Assembly: GCF_000011365.1 (NCBI RefSeq)
Contig: NC_004463.1
Span: 3,024,001-3,088,000 of the forward strand
DNA: 64,000 bases
Direction of reading: 5' to 3'
Source of the DNA: Bradyrhizobium diazoefficiens USDA 110
GTDB lineage: Bacteria; Pseudomonadota; Alphaproteobacteria; Rhizobiales; Xanthobacteraceae
Below are positions 26,128-34,722 of this stretch, in pieces (within the stretch, counting starts at the first letter, position 1; each line of letters starts with the position of its first letter). The translations under genes and the position numbers were made by a program. The notes below the pieces were generated by a model. The model was not told the DNA's origin and ran no database searches. It saw only the letters and a program-made list of their open reading frames with translations.

Positions 26128-26250
26128 GTCATTCCGGGCTGGTGCGGACGGGACCGCAAAGTGCGGCTCGTTGCACCAGACTCGGAATCTCGAGGTTCCC
26201 AGGTGCGCAAATTGCGCACCGTAGTTTGATGCTACGCATCGCCCCGGAAC
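26128..26250. repeat. Intergenic palindromic repeat, family 2 copy A
   Basis: GTCATTCCGGG at the left and GCATCGCCCCGGAA at the right frame an internal CGGAATCTCGAGGTTCC core. The same words make up 35801-35882, so this is a second dispersed repeat family. It fills the gap between two reverse-strand genes; a promoter for the MFS gene may overlap it. Confidence 0.75.
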
Positions 26251-26271
26251 GGCGGCCTGTTCAAGCGCGCG

Positions 26272-26754
26272 TCACATGTGGTGGTCATTAGGGTCCCTGC
26301 GGACGTCGCCGACATAGAGAATGACGGTTTCCTTGCCGAGGTTCTTCCACCAGTGCGAGGTGCCTGATACCTCGGGGCGGATGTCGCCGGCCTTGTGCAC
26401 GATCGGATCGACGCAGTTGGACGCGTACTCGACGATCTCGCCCTGCTGCACGAAGATCAGGGCAGGACGGTCGTCGTGGCTGTGCCAGGGCACGATGCCG
26501 CCGGGCTCGATGGTGAGCTTGCGGAAGCGCAGCTCGCGGCCCTCGATATGCGCCGGCTGCTTGCCGAGGTCGATGGCGCCGAGCGTGACGTCGGTGACGC
26601 CGACCGGCTTATAGTCGACCATCTGGTGCGCGTTCGGCTTGATCTTGTCGACAGGACATTCGCCCGCGAGCGCCGGCTGCGCCGCAAATGTCAGTGCACC
26701 GAGAACGACTGCGCCCGACCAGACCAGGCGCGACAACATGTGCTGCTTGAACAT
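26272..26754 (-). CDS. Exported cupin-domain protein
   Basis: 160 residues. A signal peptide (LVWSGAVVLGALTFAAQPALA) ends near residue 30. The cupin barrel spans about 65-145 with metal-type residues in WHSHDDRPA and a matching His in SGTSHWWKN. Two Cys (GECPVD and SNCVD) could form a disulfide. Function is unknown; exported single cupins may bind metals or small ligands. It is divergent from a small exported protein gene across a 237-bp gap with a short inverted repeat. An alternative start is the Met at residue 6. Confidence 0.82.
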   Translation of the reverse strand: MFKQHMLSRLVWSGAVVLGALTFAAQPALAGECPVDKIKPNAHQMVDYKPVGVTDVTLGAIDLGKQPAHIEGRELRFRKLTIEPGGIVPWHSHDDRPALIFVQQGEIVEYASNCVDPIVHKAGDIRPEVSGTSHWWKNLGKETVILYVGDVRRDPNDHHM

Positions 26755-26856
26755 GGGAACTCTCCTCTGTTGGCCGCATCCTCGCTGGTCGCCGGCTATG
26801 GCAGGAGCTTCGTCGAGATCGCGTCGATGTTGAAATACCGACTTGCTTTCGATGTG

Positions 26857-26871
26857 ATAGCCCTGCGCTAT
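26857..26871. promoter_or_regulatory. Inverted repeat in the cupin / small-protein divergent gap
   Basis: ATAGC-CCTGC-GCTAT lies roughly mid-way between the two divergent genes, about 100 bp from the cupin start and 120 bp from the small gene. It may be an operator. No regulator can be named. Confidence 0.3.
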
Positions 26872-26991
26872 GTTGATGCGCGGCGGCTATCGAACCGATT
26901 GGGCATCGGCATTTCCGCTTCCGGAGTATCCGGCGTCCGATGGCGGGGCGCCCGATTGGCGGGCGTTCACGTCAATCCGGAGGAGCATCTC

Positions 26992-27276
26992 ATGACGAAA
27001 GTGTCCAAGACTCTGATTTTTACCGCCGCCTTCGCGGTGATCGCCACCTCGGCCTTCTCGGAAGCCGCCTGGGATTTGAAGGCGGGCATGGCCTATGTCT
27101 ATGGCGGGCCCGGCAAGATGTTGGCGATGGCCATGGCCCCGGCCGAGAAGAACCACGACGTGATGATGAAGCACGCCAAGAAGGTGCCCGACAACACCGT
27201 CTTCTTCATGGACAACGGCACGCTGTACTCCGCGTCCGGCCGGCTCGACCCCACCGGCAATTTCTACGTGAACTGA
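26992..27276 (+). CDS. Small exported protein, function unknown
   Basis: 94 residues. A signal peptide (MTKVSKTLIFTAAFAVIATSAFSEA) is followed by a short mature part rich in Met, Lys and Gly (AYVYGGPGKMLAMAMAPAEK) with NHDVMMKHAKK, which could bind a metal. I do not recognise the family. The ATG has CCGGAGGAG upstream; the same frame is open for 200 codons before it but overlaps the cupin gene in antisense and is rejected. A terminator-like hairpin follows. Confidence 0.75.
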   Translation: MTKVSKTLIFTAAFAVIATSAFSEAAWDLKAGMAYVYGGPGKMLAMAMAPAEKNHDVMMKHAKKVPDNTVFFMDNGTLYSASGRLDPTGNFYVN

Positions 27277-27293
27277 ACCGGCCCTCGCGTAAC

Positions 27294-27314
27294 GGCCGCC
27301 CCTTGCGGGCGGCC
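27294..27314. terminator. Hairpin after the small exported protein gene
   Basis: GGCCGCCC and GGGCGGCC pair over 8 bp with a 5-base loop CTTGC. No T tract follows. Confidence 0.6.
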
Positions 27315-27358
27315 GAACCAGGAACCTAATATTCGCCCTTCGAACGCCGGAGCGGAAG

Positions 27359-28075
27359 ATGACCTCTCTCTCACCAGCTGACGCCGAGCAGCTCAAGCTT
27401 GCCTTCCAGCGCTGCCGCGAGATGGAGGGAACCCTGAACGAGCAGCTCCTCGCGTATGCCGACGCAAGCCGCCAGGTGTTTCCGGCCTATGGCGAGGCGG
27501 TCGATCGCCTGGTGGCGCGATTGAACGGGAACGGCGGCGGGGAGAACGCGCCGCGTCCGGGCGATCCGATGCCGCTATTCATGCTGCCGGACGAGACGGG
27601 GCGTCTCGTGACGTTGCCCGCGCTGCTGGCGCAAGGCCCCGTCGCGGTGATGTTCTTCCGCGGCCACTGGTGCCCCTATTGCCGGCTCAATGTGCGCGCC
27701 GTGGTGCAGGCGCAGGACCGCATCAAGGCAATGGGCGCGCAGATCGTTGCGATCATGCCGGAGACGCAGGAATACACGCGGCAGATCAAGGCCGATTCCA
27801 GTGCGCCATTTCCGATCCTGACCGATCTCGACAACGGTTACGCGCTGTCGCTCAATCTCGCGATCTGGCTCGGCGTCGAGATCCAGCGCCTGTTGTCCTA
27901 TCAGGATATGGCGAAATTCCACGGCAATGACGGCTGGATGCTGCCGATCCCGGCGGTGTTCGTGGTCGGCCGCGACGGTATCGTCAAAGCGCGCTTCGTC
28001 GATCCGGATTTCCGCAAGCGCATGGAGATCGACGATCTGATCGAGGCGTTGGAGAGCGCGAGCCGGGAGAACTGA
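27359..28075 (+). CDS. Peroxiredoxin-like thioredoxin-fold protein
   Basis: 238 residues. A helical N-terminal part (about 1-65) precedes an AhpC/TSA-type fold. The catalytic site is GHWC105-PYC108-R, a CxxC form like thioredoxin or PrxQ-like proteins rather than the PxxxTxxC of classical peroxiredoxins. This branch is usually annotated as peroxiredoxin-like and probably reduces peroxides or disulfides in the cytoplasm. No signal peptide. It is followed by a family 1 repeat. Confidence 0.85.
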   Translation: MTSLSPADAEQLKLAFQRCREMEGTLNEQLLAYADASRQVFPAYGEAVDRLVARLNGNGGGENAPRPGDPMPLFMLPDETGRLVTLPALLAQGPVAVMFFRGHWCPYCRLNVRAVVQAQDRIKAMGAQIVAIMPETQEYTRQIKADSSAPFPILTDLDNGYALSLNLAIWLGVEIQRLLSYQDMAKFHGNDGWMLPIPAVFVVGRDGIVKARFVDPDFRKRMEIDDLIEALESASREN

Positions 28076-28093
28076 GGCTCGCGTTTTCTTCCC

Positions 28094-28236
28094 AGCTCCC
28101 CTTGTGGGAGAGGGTGGCTCGCCGCATAGCGGCGAGACGGGCGAGGGGTCTCTCTCCTCCAACGCTGAGCTGAGTTTAAGGAGACATACCCCTCATCCGG
28201 CGCTTCGCGCCACCTTCTCCCACAAGGGGAGAAGGA
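28094..28236. repeat. Intergenic palindromic repeat, family 1 copy C
   Basis: CTCCCCTTGTGGGAG, a GGCTCGCCGCATAGCGGCGAG core, CCTCATCCGG, GGCGCTTCGCGCC and CTTCTCCCACAAGGGGAGAAG repeat the arms of copies at 2219 and 4405. It lies between convergent genes. Confidence 0.85.
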
Positions 28237-28261
28237 AGAAGAGCAGCGATCGTTCTCGCGG

Positions 28262-29149
28262 CTACCCCGCAATCGACCGCCAGTCCGCACCGCGCAGCAT
28301 GCGCATCACGGCGTTGGCCACCGCCGTGCGCTGGCGGCCGGCGACGCCATAGAGGCTGACGGTGCGGCGGGCATCGAGGCCGGCAACCGCAGCGCGTTTC
28401 AGGCTCTCCGGCACGGGCGAGGTGTGGGGCATCATGGCGATGCCGATATCGGCCTCCACCAGTTCGACCAGGTCGCGTTCGCTCGAAATCTCGTGGCCGT
28501 GATCGACATCGATGCCGTGCTCGCGCAGGCTCGCTGCGATGCGCTTGGAATGCTCGCAATAGCTGCGGCCGAGGAATTGTTCCGCGCGCAGGTCGTCCGG
28601 CTCGATCGTGTCGTGCTCGGCAAGCCGGTGCTCCCTGCTGACGATGAGATCGAACGCCTCGGTGAACAGCGGCCAGACGTCGAGCCGTTCCCAGGCCTCG
28701 TCGATCTCGGCGGCGATGCCGAGCTCGGCCTCGCCCTTCTTCAGGAATTCTGCGACCTCGCGGCTCGTCCCGCGCAGGAAGCGGAATTCGAGCCGGTTGA
28801 ACTGCCGCCTGATCTCGTTGAGGTGCGGGATGAGCAGCGCCAGGTCGACCGAATGCGTCAGCGCAACGCGGAGCGCGCCGACCTCACCACTTTTGAACGA
28901 GGAGGCGAGCGAGCGCGCACCGGCGGCGGCGTCATAGCACTGCTTCAGCAGCGGATGCATGCGCTGGCCCAGCTCGGTCAGTTGCGCCGCCGGCCGTTCG
29001 CGGCGAAACAGGTCGCCGCCCAGCTCGGCCTCGAGCTGCTTGATCGCGCGCGTCAGCGAGGGCTGCGTGACGTTGCACTCCTCGGCGGCGCGCGTGAAAT
29101 TCAAAAGCTGCGCCACCGCGAGGAAATAGCGGACCTGGTGCATTTCCAT
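28262..29149 (-). CDS. LysR-family transcriptional regulator
   Basis: 295 residues. The N-terminal helix-turn-helix (about 3-62) includes FLAVAQLLNFTRAAEECNVT and PSLTRAIKQLEAELGG. A substrate-binding domain covers about 90-290, with one Cys in GRSYCEHSKRI. The ATG at 29149 has GGGAG seven bases upstream. The reading frame continues far upstream only as an antisense shadow of the patatin gene. It is divergent from the patatin-like gene and may control it, since LysR regulators often act on the divergent neighbour. Confidence 0.9.
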   Translation of the reverse strand: MEMHQVRYFLAVAQLLNFTRAAEECNVTQPSLTRAIKQLEAELGGDLFRRERPAAQLTELGQRMHPLLKQCYDAAAGARSLASSFKSGEVGALRVALTHSVDLALLIPHLNEIRRQFNRLEFRFLRGTSREVAEFLKKGEAELGIAAEIDEAWERLDVWPLFTEAFDLIVSREHRLAEHDTIEPDDLRAEQFLGRSYCEHSKRIAASLREHGIDVDHGHEISSERDLVELVEADIGIAMMPHTSPVPESLKRAAVAGLDARRTVSLYGVAGRQRTAVANAVMRMLRGADWRSIAG

Positions 29150-29347
29150 GGATCGGCTCCCGGCAGGATCGGCCGGAAATCTAACCGATCGGGACAGGGA
29201 ATGATATCCTGGCCGCCATAGCGCGTGGGTATGGTTTCGGAAGCCAAGCGGCATTTCCAAAAGACCCGGCAATCGCGGAAAATGGCAAGACGTAACAATA
29301 GCCTTACGCCTGACGAATGATAACCATAGGCTCGACAGGAGCAAGAC

Positions 29348-30496
29348 ATGAACGGCATGCAGGACAACGGGCAACGAAAGAGCATGGACCTGCCGGGTCA
29401 GGTCGTTCTCGTGCTGCAGGGCGGCGGCGCGCTTGGCTCCTACCAGGCCGGCGTCTACCAGGCGCTGCACGAGGCCGGCATCGAGCCGGACTGGATCATC
29501 GGCACCTCGATCGGCGCCATCAATGCGAGCCTCATCGCGGGCAATGCGCCGGAGCATCGGCTGGCGCGCCTGAAGGAATTCTGGAAGCGGATGGAGCAGA
29601 ATCCGGTCTGGAACTGGCGCACCGCGTTTCCCGACTTCAACGAGAAGCTCGCCTATTGGTCGACCGTGACCCACGGCATTCCCGGCTTCTTCCGGCCCAA
29701 CCCGCTGGCGCATGCCGGGGAGTCCTATCCGCTCGGCGCCGATCACGCCGGTTTCTATTCGACCGCGCCGCTGGAGAAGACGCTGAGCGAGCTGGTCGAT
29801 TTCGACCTCGCCAATCGCTGCGCGCCGCGCCTGACGGTCGGTGCGGCCCATGTCGGCACCAGCGAAATGCGCTATTTCGACAGCCGCGACGGCGAACTGA
29901 CGGTGAAGCATGTCATGGCCTCGGGCGCATTGCCGCCGGCCTTCCCGGCGGTGCGCATCGACGGCGAACTCTATTGGGACGGGGGCATCCTCTCGAACAC
30001 GCCGACGGAAGCGGTGTTCGACGACAATCCGCGCAGGGATTCGCTGATCTTCTCCGTGCATCTGTGGAATCCGGTCGGCGCCGAGCCAACCACGATGGCG
30101 GAGGTGCTGAACCGGCACAAGGATGTGATGTATTCCAGCCGGATCGCGAGCCAGATCGCCCGCCAGCAGCAGGCCCATCGCCTGCGGCACGTCATCAACC
30201 AGCTCGCCGCGCGTCTGCCCGAGAACGAGCGCAGCGATCCCGCGGTGAGGGAGCTGATGAGCTACGGCTGTTCGACCCGCATGCACGTCGTGCGGCTGCT
30301 GGCGCCGCAGCTCGACCGCGAGACCCATACCAAGGACATCGACTTCAGCCCGTCAGGCATTACGCGGCGCTGGCATGCGGGCTACGCCCATACGAGGTCC
30401 GTGCTCGCACGAAGGCCGTGGATCGGTGAATTCGATCCGCTCGCCGGCGTGGTGCTGCACGAGCATATGGACGAGATGCCGATTGCGGCGGAGTAG
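29348..30496 (+). CDS. Patatin-like phospholipase
   Basis: 382 residues. The oxyanion segment GGGALGSYQAG, nucleophile Ser54 in GTSIG and catalytic Asp211 in DGG form the Ser-Asp dyad of patatins. A C-terminal extension of about 100 residues (DUF3734 type) contains FSPSGITRRWHAGY. No signal peptide, so cytoplasmic or membrane-bound. Predicted acyl hydrolase on phospholipids or storage esters; the substrate is unknown. AGGAGC precedes the ATG. Confidence 0.9.
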   Translation: MNGMQDNGQRKSMDLPGQVVLVLQGGGALGSYQAGVYQALHEAGIEPDWIIGTSIGAINASLIAGNAPEHRLARLKEFWKRMEQNPVWNWRTAFPDFNEKLAYWSTVTHGIPGFFRPNPLAHAGESYPLGADHAGFYSTAPLEKTLSELVDFDLANRCAPRLTVGAAHVGTSEMRYFDSRDGELTVKHVMASGALPPAFPAVRIDGELYWDGGILSNTPTEAVFDDNPRRDSLIFSVHLWNPVGAEPTTMAEVLNRHKDVMYSSRIASQIARQQQAHRLRHVINQLAARLPENERSDPAVRELMSYGCSTRMHVVRLLAPQLDRETHTKDIDFSPSGITRRWHAGYAHTRSVLARRPWIGEFDPLAGVVLHEHMDEMPIAAE

Positions 30497-30588
30497 GCGC
30501 CTTGTCCGTCATTTGTATTGGGCCGTGACGATTTCACGAGCGCGCTGTCTGGGCTATTATCGCGGCGTCTTCGTCGCGAGGCTCGCAA

Positions 30589-31539
30589 TTGGTCGTTGAG
30601 AAAGATCTGGAGGCGGCGCTCGATCAGGTCCGCGCTGACGCGGCGGGGCCGGTCCCCGGCGTGTTCGGCCCGTCCTCGGTCACCTGGCGGATCGACCGGG
30701 AAGCCGTCATCTTTCTCGGCGCCGGCCGCGCGCTGCTGCTGCAATTGGCTCACCCCTGGGTCGCTGCCGCCATCGCCGAGCACTCCCGGACGTTGGCCGA
30801 TCCGATCGGCCGCTTTCACCGCACCTTCGACATCGTCTTCGCCATGGTGTTCGGCTCGCTCGACCGTGCCTTGCTGTCGTCGCGGCAACTGCACCGGCGT
30901 CACAGCATGATCGTCGGAGAGATGCCCGGGACGGTGGGCCCATTCGCTGCCGGCTCGCGCTACTGCGCCAACGACATCCCGTCTTTGCGCTGGGTTCATG
31001 CGACGCTGGTCGAGACGGGGCTGATGGCGCATGATCTGGTTCTGCCGCAGCTCTCCGTGGAGGAGCGCGAGCGCTACTGGACCGAGGGCCGGCTGTTCGG
31101 CGCCTTGTTCGGATTGACCGGGGATGATTTGCCGGCGGACTGGTCCGGCTTTGCCGCTTACACCGCAGCGATGGCGCAGTCGGAGACTTTGACCGTCAGC
31201 CCGGCCGCGCGCAAGATCGCGACACAAATCTTCACCGGCGCCCGTCCTTGGTTGCGGCCACCGCGCTGGTATCGCGCGCTGACGGCAAGCCTGCTCCCGG
31301 AGCGATTGCGTGCAGGCTTCGGGTTCGAACTGGACGAGCGCGATATCAGATCCGCCGACAACGCGATGAAATGGATCAGGCGCGTCTATCCGAAATTGCC
31401 GGACAGGCTGCGCTATGTCGGTCCCTACCAGGAAGCGCAGGCGCGGCTGCGAGGAGAGTTGCAGCCGGACTGGATAACCCGTTGCCTCAACCGCGCCTGG
31501 ATCGGACGGCCGCAGATGGACGTGCGCGGCAAGGGGTGA
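30589..31539 (+). CDS. DUF2236 / MpaB-type oxygenase family protein
   Basis: 316 residues, all-helical. Family features are ILFGAGRALLLQLAHPWV-like FLGAGRALLLQLAHPWVA at about 43-60, IGRFHRT, and RRHSMI, giving His residues that may bind heme as in the Latex-clearing or MpaB families. The catalytic role in bacteria is mostly unproven. It starts at a TTG with only a weak ribosome site. It follows the patatin-like gene after 92 bp on the same strand. Confidence 0.78.
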   Translation: MVVEKDLEAALDQVRADAAGPVPGVFGPSSVTWRIDREAVIFLGAGRALLLQLAHPWVAAAIAEHSRTLADPIGRFHRTFDIVFAMVFGSLDRALLSSRQLHRRHSMIVGEMPGTVGPFAAGSRYCANDIPSLRWVHATLVETGLMAHDLVLPQLSVEERERYWTEGRLFGALFGLTGDDLPADWSGFAAYTAAMAQSETLTVSPAARKIATQIFTGARPWLRPPRWYRALTASLLPERLRAGFGFELDERDIRSADNAMKWIRRVYPKLPDRLRYVGPYQEAQARLRGELQPDWITRCLNRAWIGRPQMDVRGKG

Positions 31540-31557
31540 AGGCCTCAGCTTTTGCAC

Positions 31558-31740
31558 CGTCATCCTGAGGTGCGAGTGGCGCGATGCGAGAGCATCGCGC
31601 CGGGAGCCTCGAAGGATGCACGGCCCCACTGCAGCCGGGCCGTCGCCCTTCGAGGCTCGCCGAAGAGGCGAGGACCTCCAGCGACAACGGCTCCGCCGTT
31701 GCGCGGGGGGGACGGGGGGGGAGATAGGCGCTCGCAATGA
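31558..31740. repeat. Dispersed repeat with two poly-G tracts
   Basis: GTCATCCTGAGGTGCG, GCGCGATGCGAGAGCATCGCGC, a pair of facing arms around CCTCGAAGGATG and CCCTTCGAGGCTCGCC, and CCTCCAGCGACAACGGC. It ends in runs of seven and eight G at about 31704-31721. It resembles a third kind of palindromic spacer element common in this genus. The G runs may be slippery or quadruplex-prone. Confidence 0.65.
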
Positions 31741-31767
31741 CGGAGTATGTGGAAGCGCCGTCGCGCC

Positions 31768-33183
31768 TCACACCGCTGCCAGCTTCCGGTACAGCGCGCT
31801 ATAGCTGTCGGCCGAGATGCTCCAGGAGAACGACCGTCCCATGGCGCTGCGGCGCATGGAGTCGAGCTGGTCCTGCGCCATGAAGGCTTCGAAGGCCCGG
31901 CGGACGCCGCCGAGGAAGGATTCGTGCGAGGGTCTCGAGAACAGGAAGCCGGTCTCGCCGTCGGTGATGGTCTCGGCCAAGCCGCCGGTCTGGTGCCCGA
32001 TCGGCAGCGAGCCGAAGCGCTGGGCGTACATCTGGCTGAGGCCGCACGGCTCGAAGCGCGACGGCATCAGGGTGAAGTCGCTGCCGGCGAAGATGCGCCG
32101 CGCCTGGGCGTCGTTGAAGCCGATCGCAACGCCGATCGCATCGGGGCGGCGGCGATGTGCGTCGATCAGCGCCTGCTCGAGCGCCGGCTCGCCGGAGCCG
32201 GTGACCACGATCTGGCCGCCGGCATCGATGATCTCGTCGGCCGCGGACAGCACGAGATCGATGCCCTTCTGGTGCACGAGCCGCGCGACGATGCCGAACA
32301 TCGGGCCGCGCGACACCGCCAGCCCGAACTGCTTGCGCACGTAGTCCGCATTGGCCTTCTTGCCGACCCAGTCGCCGGCGCCGAATTGCTGGGCGAGCTG
32401 GGCGCAGGAGCGCGGGTCCCAGCTCTCGTCGATGCCGTTGAGGATGCCGGTGAGCTCGGCGGCGTCCGAGCGCAGCCGGAGCAGACCCTCCAGGCCGCAG
32501 CCGAACTCGGCCGTGGTGATCTCGCGCGCATAGGTGCCGCTGACGGTGGTGAGATGCGAGGCGTAGACGAGGCCAGCCTTGAGGAAGGAGACCTGGTCGT
32601 AGAATTCGAGGCCGTCGATGTGGAAGGCGCTTTCCGGTGCGCCGATCCGCCGCAGCGAGTCCTTCGGGAAGAGGCCCTGATAGGCGAGGTTGTGAATGGT
32701 CAGGATCGACGGCAGCTTGGCGCCGCGCCAGGCGAGATAGGCGGGCACGAGCGAGGCCTGCCAGTCGTTGGCATGGATCAGGTCTGCTGCCCAATTCTTG
32801 TCCAGCTTGCCCATGGCCAGCTCAGCGGCTGCCGAGGCAAAGCGTGCGAAGCGGATGTCGTTGTCCGGCCAGTCGCGTCCGGACTCGTCGCCATAGGGAT
32901 TGCCGGGCCGGTCGTAGAGTTGCGAGCATAACAGCACATAGACCGGCAGGCCGTCCTTGGTCGCGGCCCGGCCGAGCGAGCAGGCCGGCAGATCCGCAAA
33001 CGACGGGCAGCGGCCAACGATCTGAATATGCGTGAGTTGCTCGATGATGTCGCGATAGCCGGGCAACATGATCCGGATATCGGCGAAGGGGCGAAGGGCT
33101 CTGGGCAGGGCAGCGGAAACGGCTCCAAGTCCGCCGACGCGGACGAAGTCGTCCATTTCTGTCGTAACGAACAAGACCCTCAA
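31768..33183 (-). CDS. glgA: Glycogen synthase (GT5, GlgA type)
   Basis: ADP-glucose-dependent alpha-1,4-glucan synthase, about 471 residues. The N-terminal donor-site loop is RVGGLGAVSAALP instead of the usual KTGGLADV. The C-terminal domain has MPSRFEPCGLSQMYAQRFG and GHQTGGLAETI, the conserved E-x7-E type acceptor region. I prefer the TTG at 33183 (start LRVLFVTTEMDDF) because AAGGGG lies about 8 bases upstream and GT5 proteins begin with this strand; an ATG 63 bases earlier gives 492 residues. The altered glycine loop marks a divergent GlgA, so another glucan product is possible. Confidence 0.85.
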   Translation of the reverse strand: MRVLFVTTEMDDFVRVGGLGAVSAALPRALRPFADIRIMLPGYRDIIEQLTHIQIVGRCPSFADLPACSLGRAATKDGLPVYVLLCSQLYDRPGNPYGDESGRDWPDNDIRFARFASAAAELAMGKLDKNWAADLIHANDWQASLVPAYLAWRGAKLPSILTIHNLAYQGLFPKDSLRRIGAPESAFHIDGLEFYDQVSFLKAGLVYASHLTTVSGTYAREITTAEFGCGLEGLLRLRSDAAELTGILNGIDESWDPRSCAQLAQQFGAGDWVGKKANADYVRKQFGLAVSRGPMFGIVARLVHQKGIDLVLSAADEIIDAGGQIVVTGSGEPALEQALIDAHRRRPDAIGVAIGFNDAQARRIFAGSDFTLMPSRFEPCGLSQMYAQRFGSLPIGHQTGGLAETITDGETGFLFSRPSHESFLGGVRRAFEAFMAQDQLDSMRRSAMGRSFSWSISADSYSALYRKLAAV

Positions 33184-33325
33184 GTACAGTTGCCCCTTGC
33201 CGATCCGGTTTGCTGCTATGCAAGAACGGGTCCAGTTGCCCCGCAATTCCCAAGCACGCCTGCGAAACGCCTCCGCTCGGTAAAGACTTTCCTACTCAGC
33301 CGCCGCCCTCTAGGGTCGGCGCACC

Positions 33326-33350
33326 AACAACAGAGAACATTCATTGTTCC
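33326..33350 (-). promoter_or_regulatory. Weak EcfG-like promoter upstream of glgA
   Basis: The reverse strand reads GGAAC-N16-TGTT, one base off the sigma-EcfG consensus, about 145 bp before the glgA start. It is reported because glycogen genes are plausible stress targets. Confidence 0.25.
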
Positions 33351-33377
33351 TAGGATACGCCGGGAGACGCGGCACGC

Positions 33378-34550
33378 ATGCAGCTAGCAGATAAGCATGA
33401 GAGCACGACGACAAAGGCCTTCGCCGGACTCAGGGTGCTGGATTTTTCGACCACCATCGCCGGTCCCCATTGCACGCGGATGCTCGCCGATATGGGCGCC
33501 GAGGTCATCAAGATCGAGACCGACGGCGGCGAGACAATGCGGACCCGGCCGCCGCTGCGCAAGGGGTGCAGCACCGTATTCGGCCAGCTCAATGTCGGCA
33601 AGAAGAGCGTCGTGCTCGACCTCAAGTCCGAGGACGGCAGGGAGGCGATCCTCCGGCTGGCCGCGACCGCCGACATCCTGGTCGAGAACTTCCGGCCCGG
33701 CGTGATGCACCGGCTGCGGCTCGACTACGACAGAATGCGCCCGGTCAATCCAAGGCTGATTTATTGCTCGATCTCGGGCTACGGCCAGAGCGGCCCCTCG
33801 GCCGAGCTGCCGGCCTATGCGCCGGTGATCCACGCGGCCTCCGGCTATGACATGGCGCATCTCGCCTACCAGCCCGGCCGTAACCGCCCCGACTATTGCG
33901 GCATCTACCATGCCGACGTCGTCACCGGCACCTACGGTTTTGGGGCGATTGCGTCGGCGCTCTATCAGCGCACGGTGACCGGGCTTGGCCAGCACATCGA
34001 CGTCTCCATGCTGGAGTCGATGCTGACGCTGACTCTGATCGAGTTGCAGAGCTCGCAGTTCGCGGTGAAGCCGCCACCGCGCCCGATGTTCGGGCCGACC
34101 GAGACGGCCAATGGCTATGTCATGATCACGGTCGCGAGCGAAAAGACGTTTCAGTGTTTGATGGGCGTGATCGGACGCCCCGACTGGATTTCCGATCCGC
34201 GCTTCTCCGCCTACGCTGCGCGCCGCGAGAACTGGGCCGACTTGATGGACGGCGTCGAGGCCTGGTCGCGGCAGCTCTCGACCGAGGCATGCCTCGTCGC
34301 ACTCGGTGCGGCCGGCGTGCCGGCCTCGGCCTATCGCACCGTCTCCGAGGCGCTGGCCGATCCGCAGCTCGCGCACCGGCAGGCGCTCTCGTCGGTGGAG
34401 GATGGGGGCGGCTCGTTCCAGGTTCTCAACCTGCCGTTCCGGATGTCCGGCGCCGATACGACGCCGGCCAGGGCGATGGCCGCGCTCGGCGAGCACACGG
34501 GTGCGTTGCGCGACGAGATTGGCCTCGCCGATGACGCGTCAATTCCGTGA
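33378..34550 (+). CDS. CaiB/BaiF-type CoA transferase (family III)
   Basis: 390 residues. The N-terminal family pattern GLRVLDFSTTIAGPHCTRML is followed by ADMGAEVIKIE. The catalytic Asp is probably the one in RPDYCGIYHADVVTG (about 171-185). It moves CoA between carboxylic acids; the substrate is unknown. A zinc alcohol dehydrogenase and an IPMDH-like enzyme follow on the same strand and might form a catabolic set, although gaps of about 170 and 110 bp argue against a tight operon. Confidence 0.9.
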   Translation: MQLADKHESTTTKAFAGLRVLDFSTTIAGPHCTRMLADMGAEVIKIETDGGETMRTRPPLRKGCSTVFGQLNVGKKSVVLDLKSEDGREAILRLAATADILVENFRPGVMHRLRLDYDRMRPVNPRLIYCSISGYGQSGPSAELPAYAPVIHAASGYDMAHLAYQPGRNRPDYCGIYHADVVTGTYGFGAIASALYQRTVTGLGQHIDVSMLESMLTLTLIELQSSQFAVKPPPRPMFGPTETANGYVMITVASEKTFQCLMGVIGRPDWISDPRFSAYAARRENWADLMDGVEAWSRQLSTEACLVALGAAGVPASAYRTVSEALADPQLAHRQALSSVEDGGGSFQVLNLPFRMSGADTTPARAMAALGEHTGALRDEIGLADDASIP

Positions 34551-34722
34551 GGCAAAACGGCCGCGCAAGGGTGACGGAAGGCTCGGTGCGGCGAGCAATG
34601 CGGCCTTGCGCGCGGCCGGCTTGCCACCGTCGGCCGGCGTAAACTAGACAGGTGCGCGTTTGTCTCGCCTCGCCGGCCGTGGCATGGTGGCGCGACAACA
34701 AGAAGCATGCGGGAGGACGCCG

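Noticed and set aside
26120..26133. TTGATCTGTCATTC as a FixK box for the MFS gene
   Set aside because: Right half does not match TCAA, and it lies at the edge of a repeat.
26395..26991. Upstream extension of the small exported protein gene by 199 codons
   Set aside because: It runs antisense through the cupin gene and the promoter gap; the ATG at 26992 has both a ribosome site and a signal peptide.
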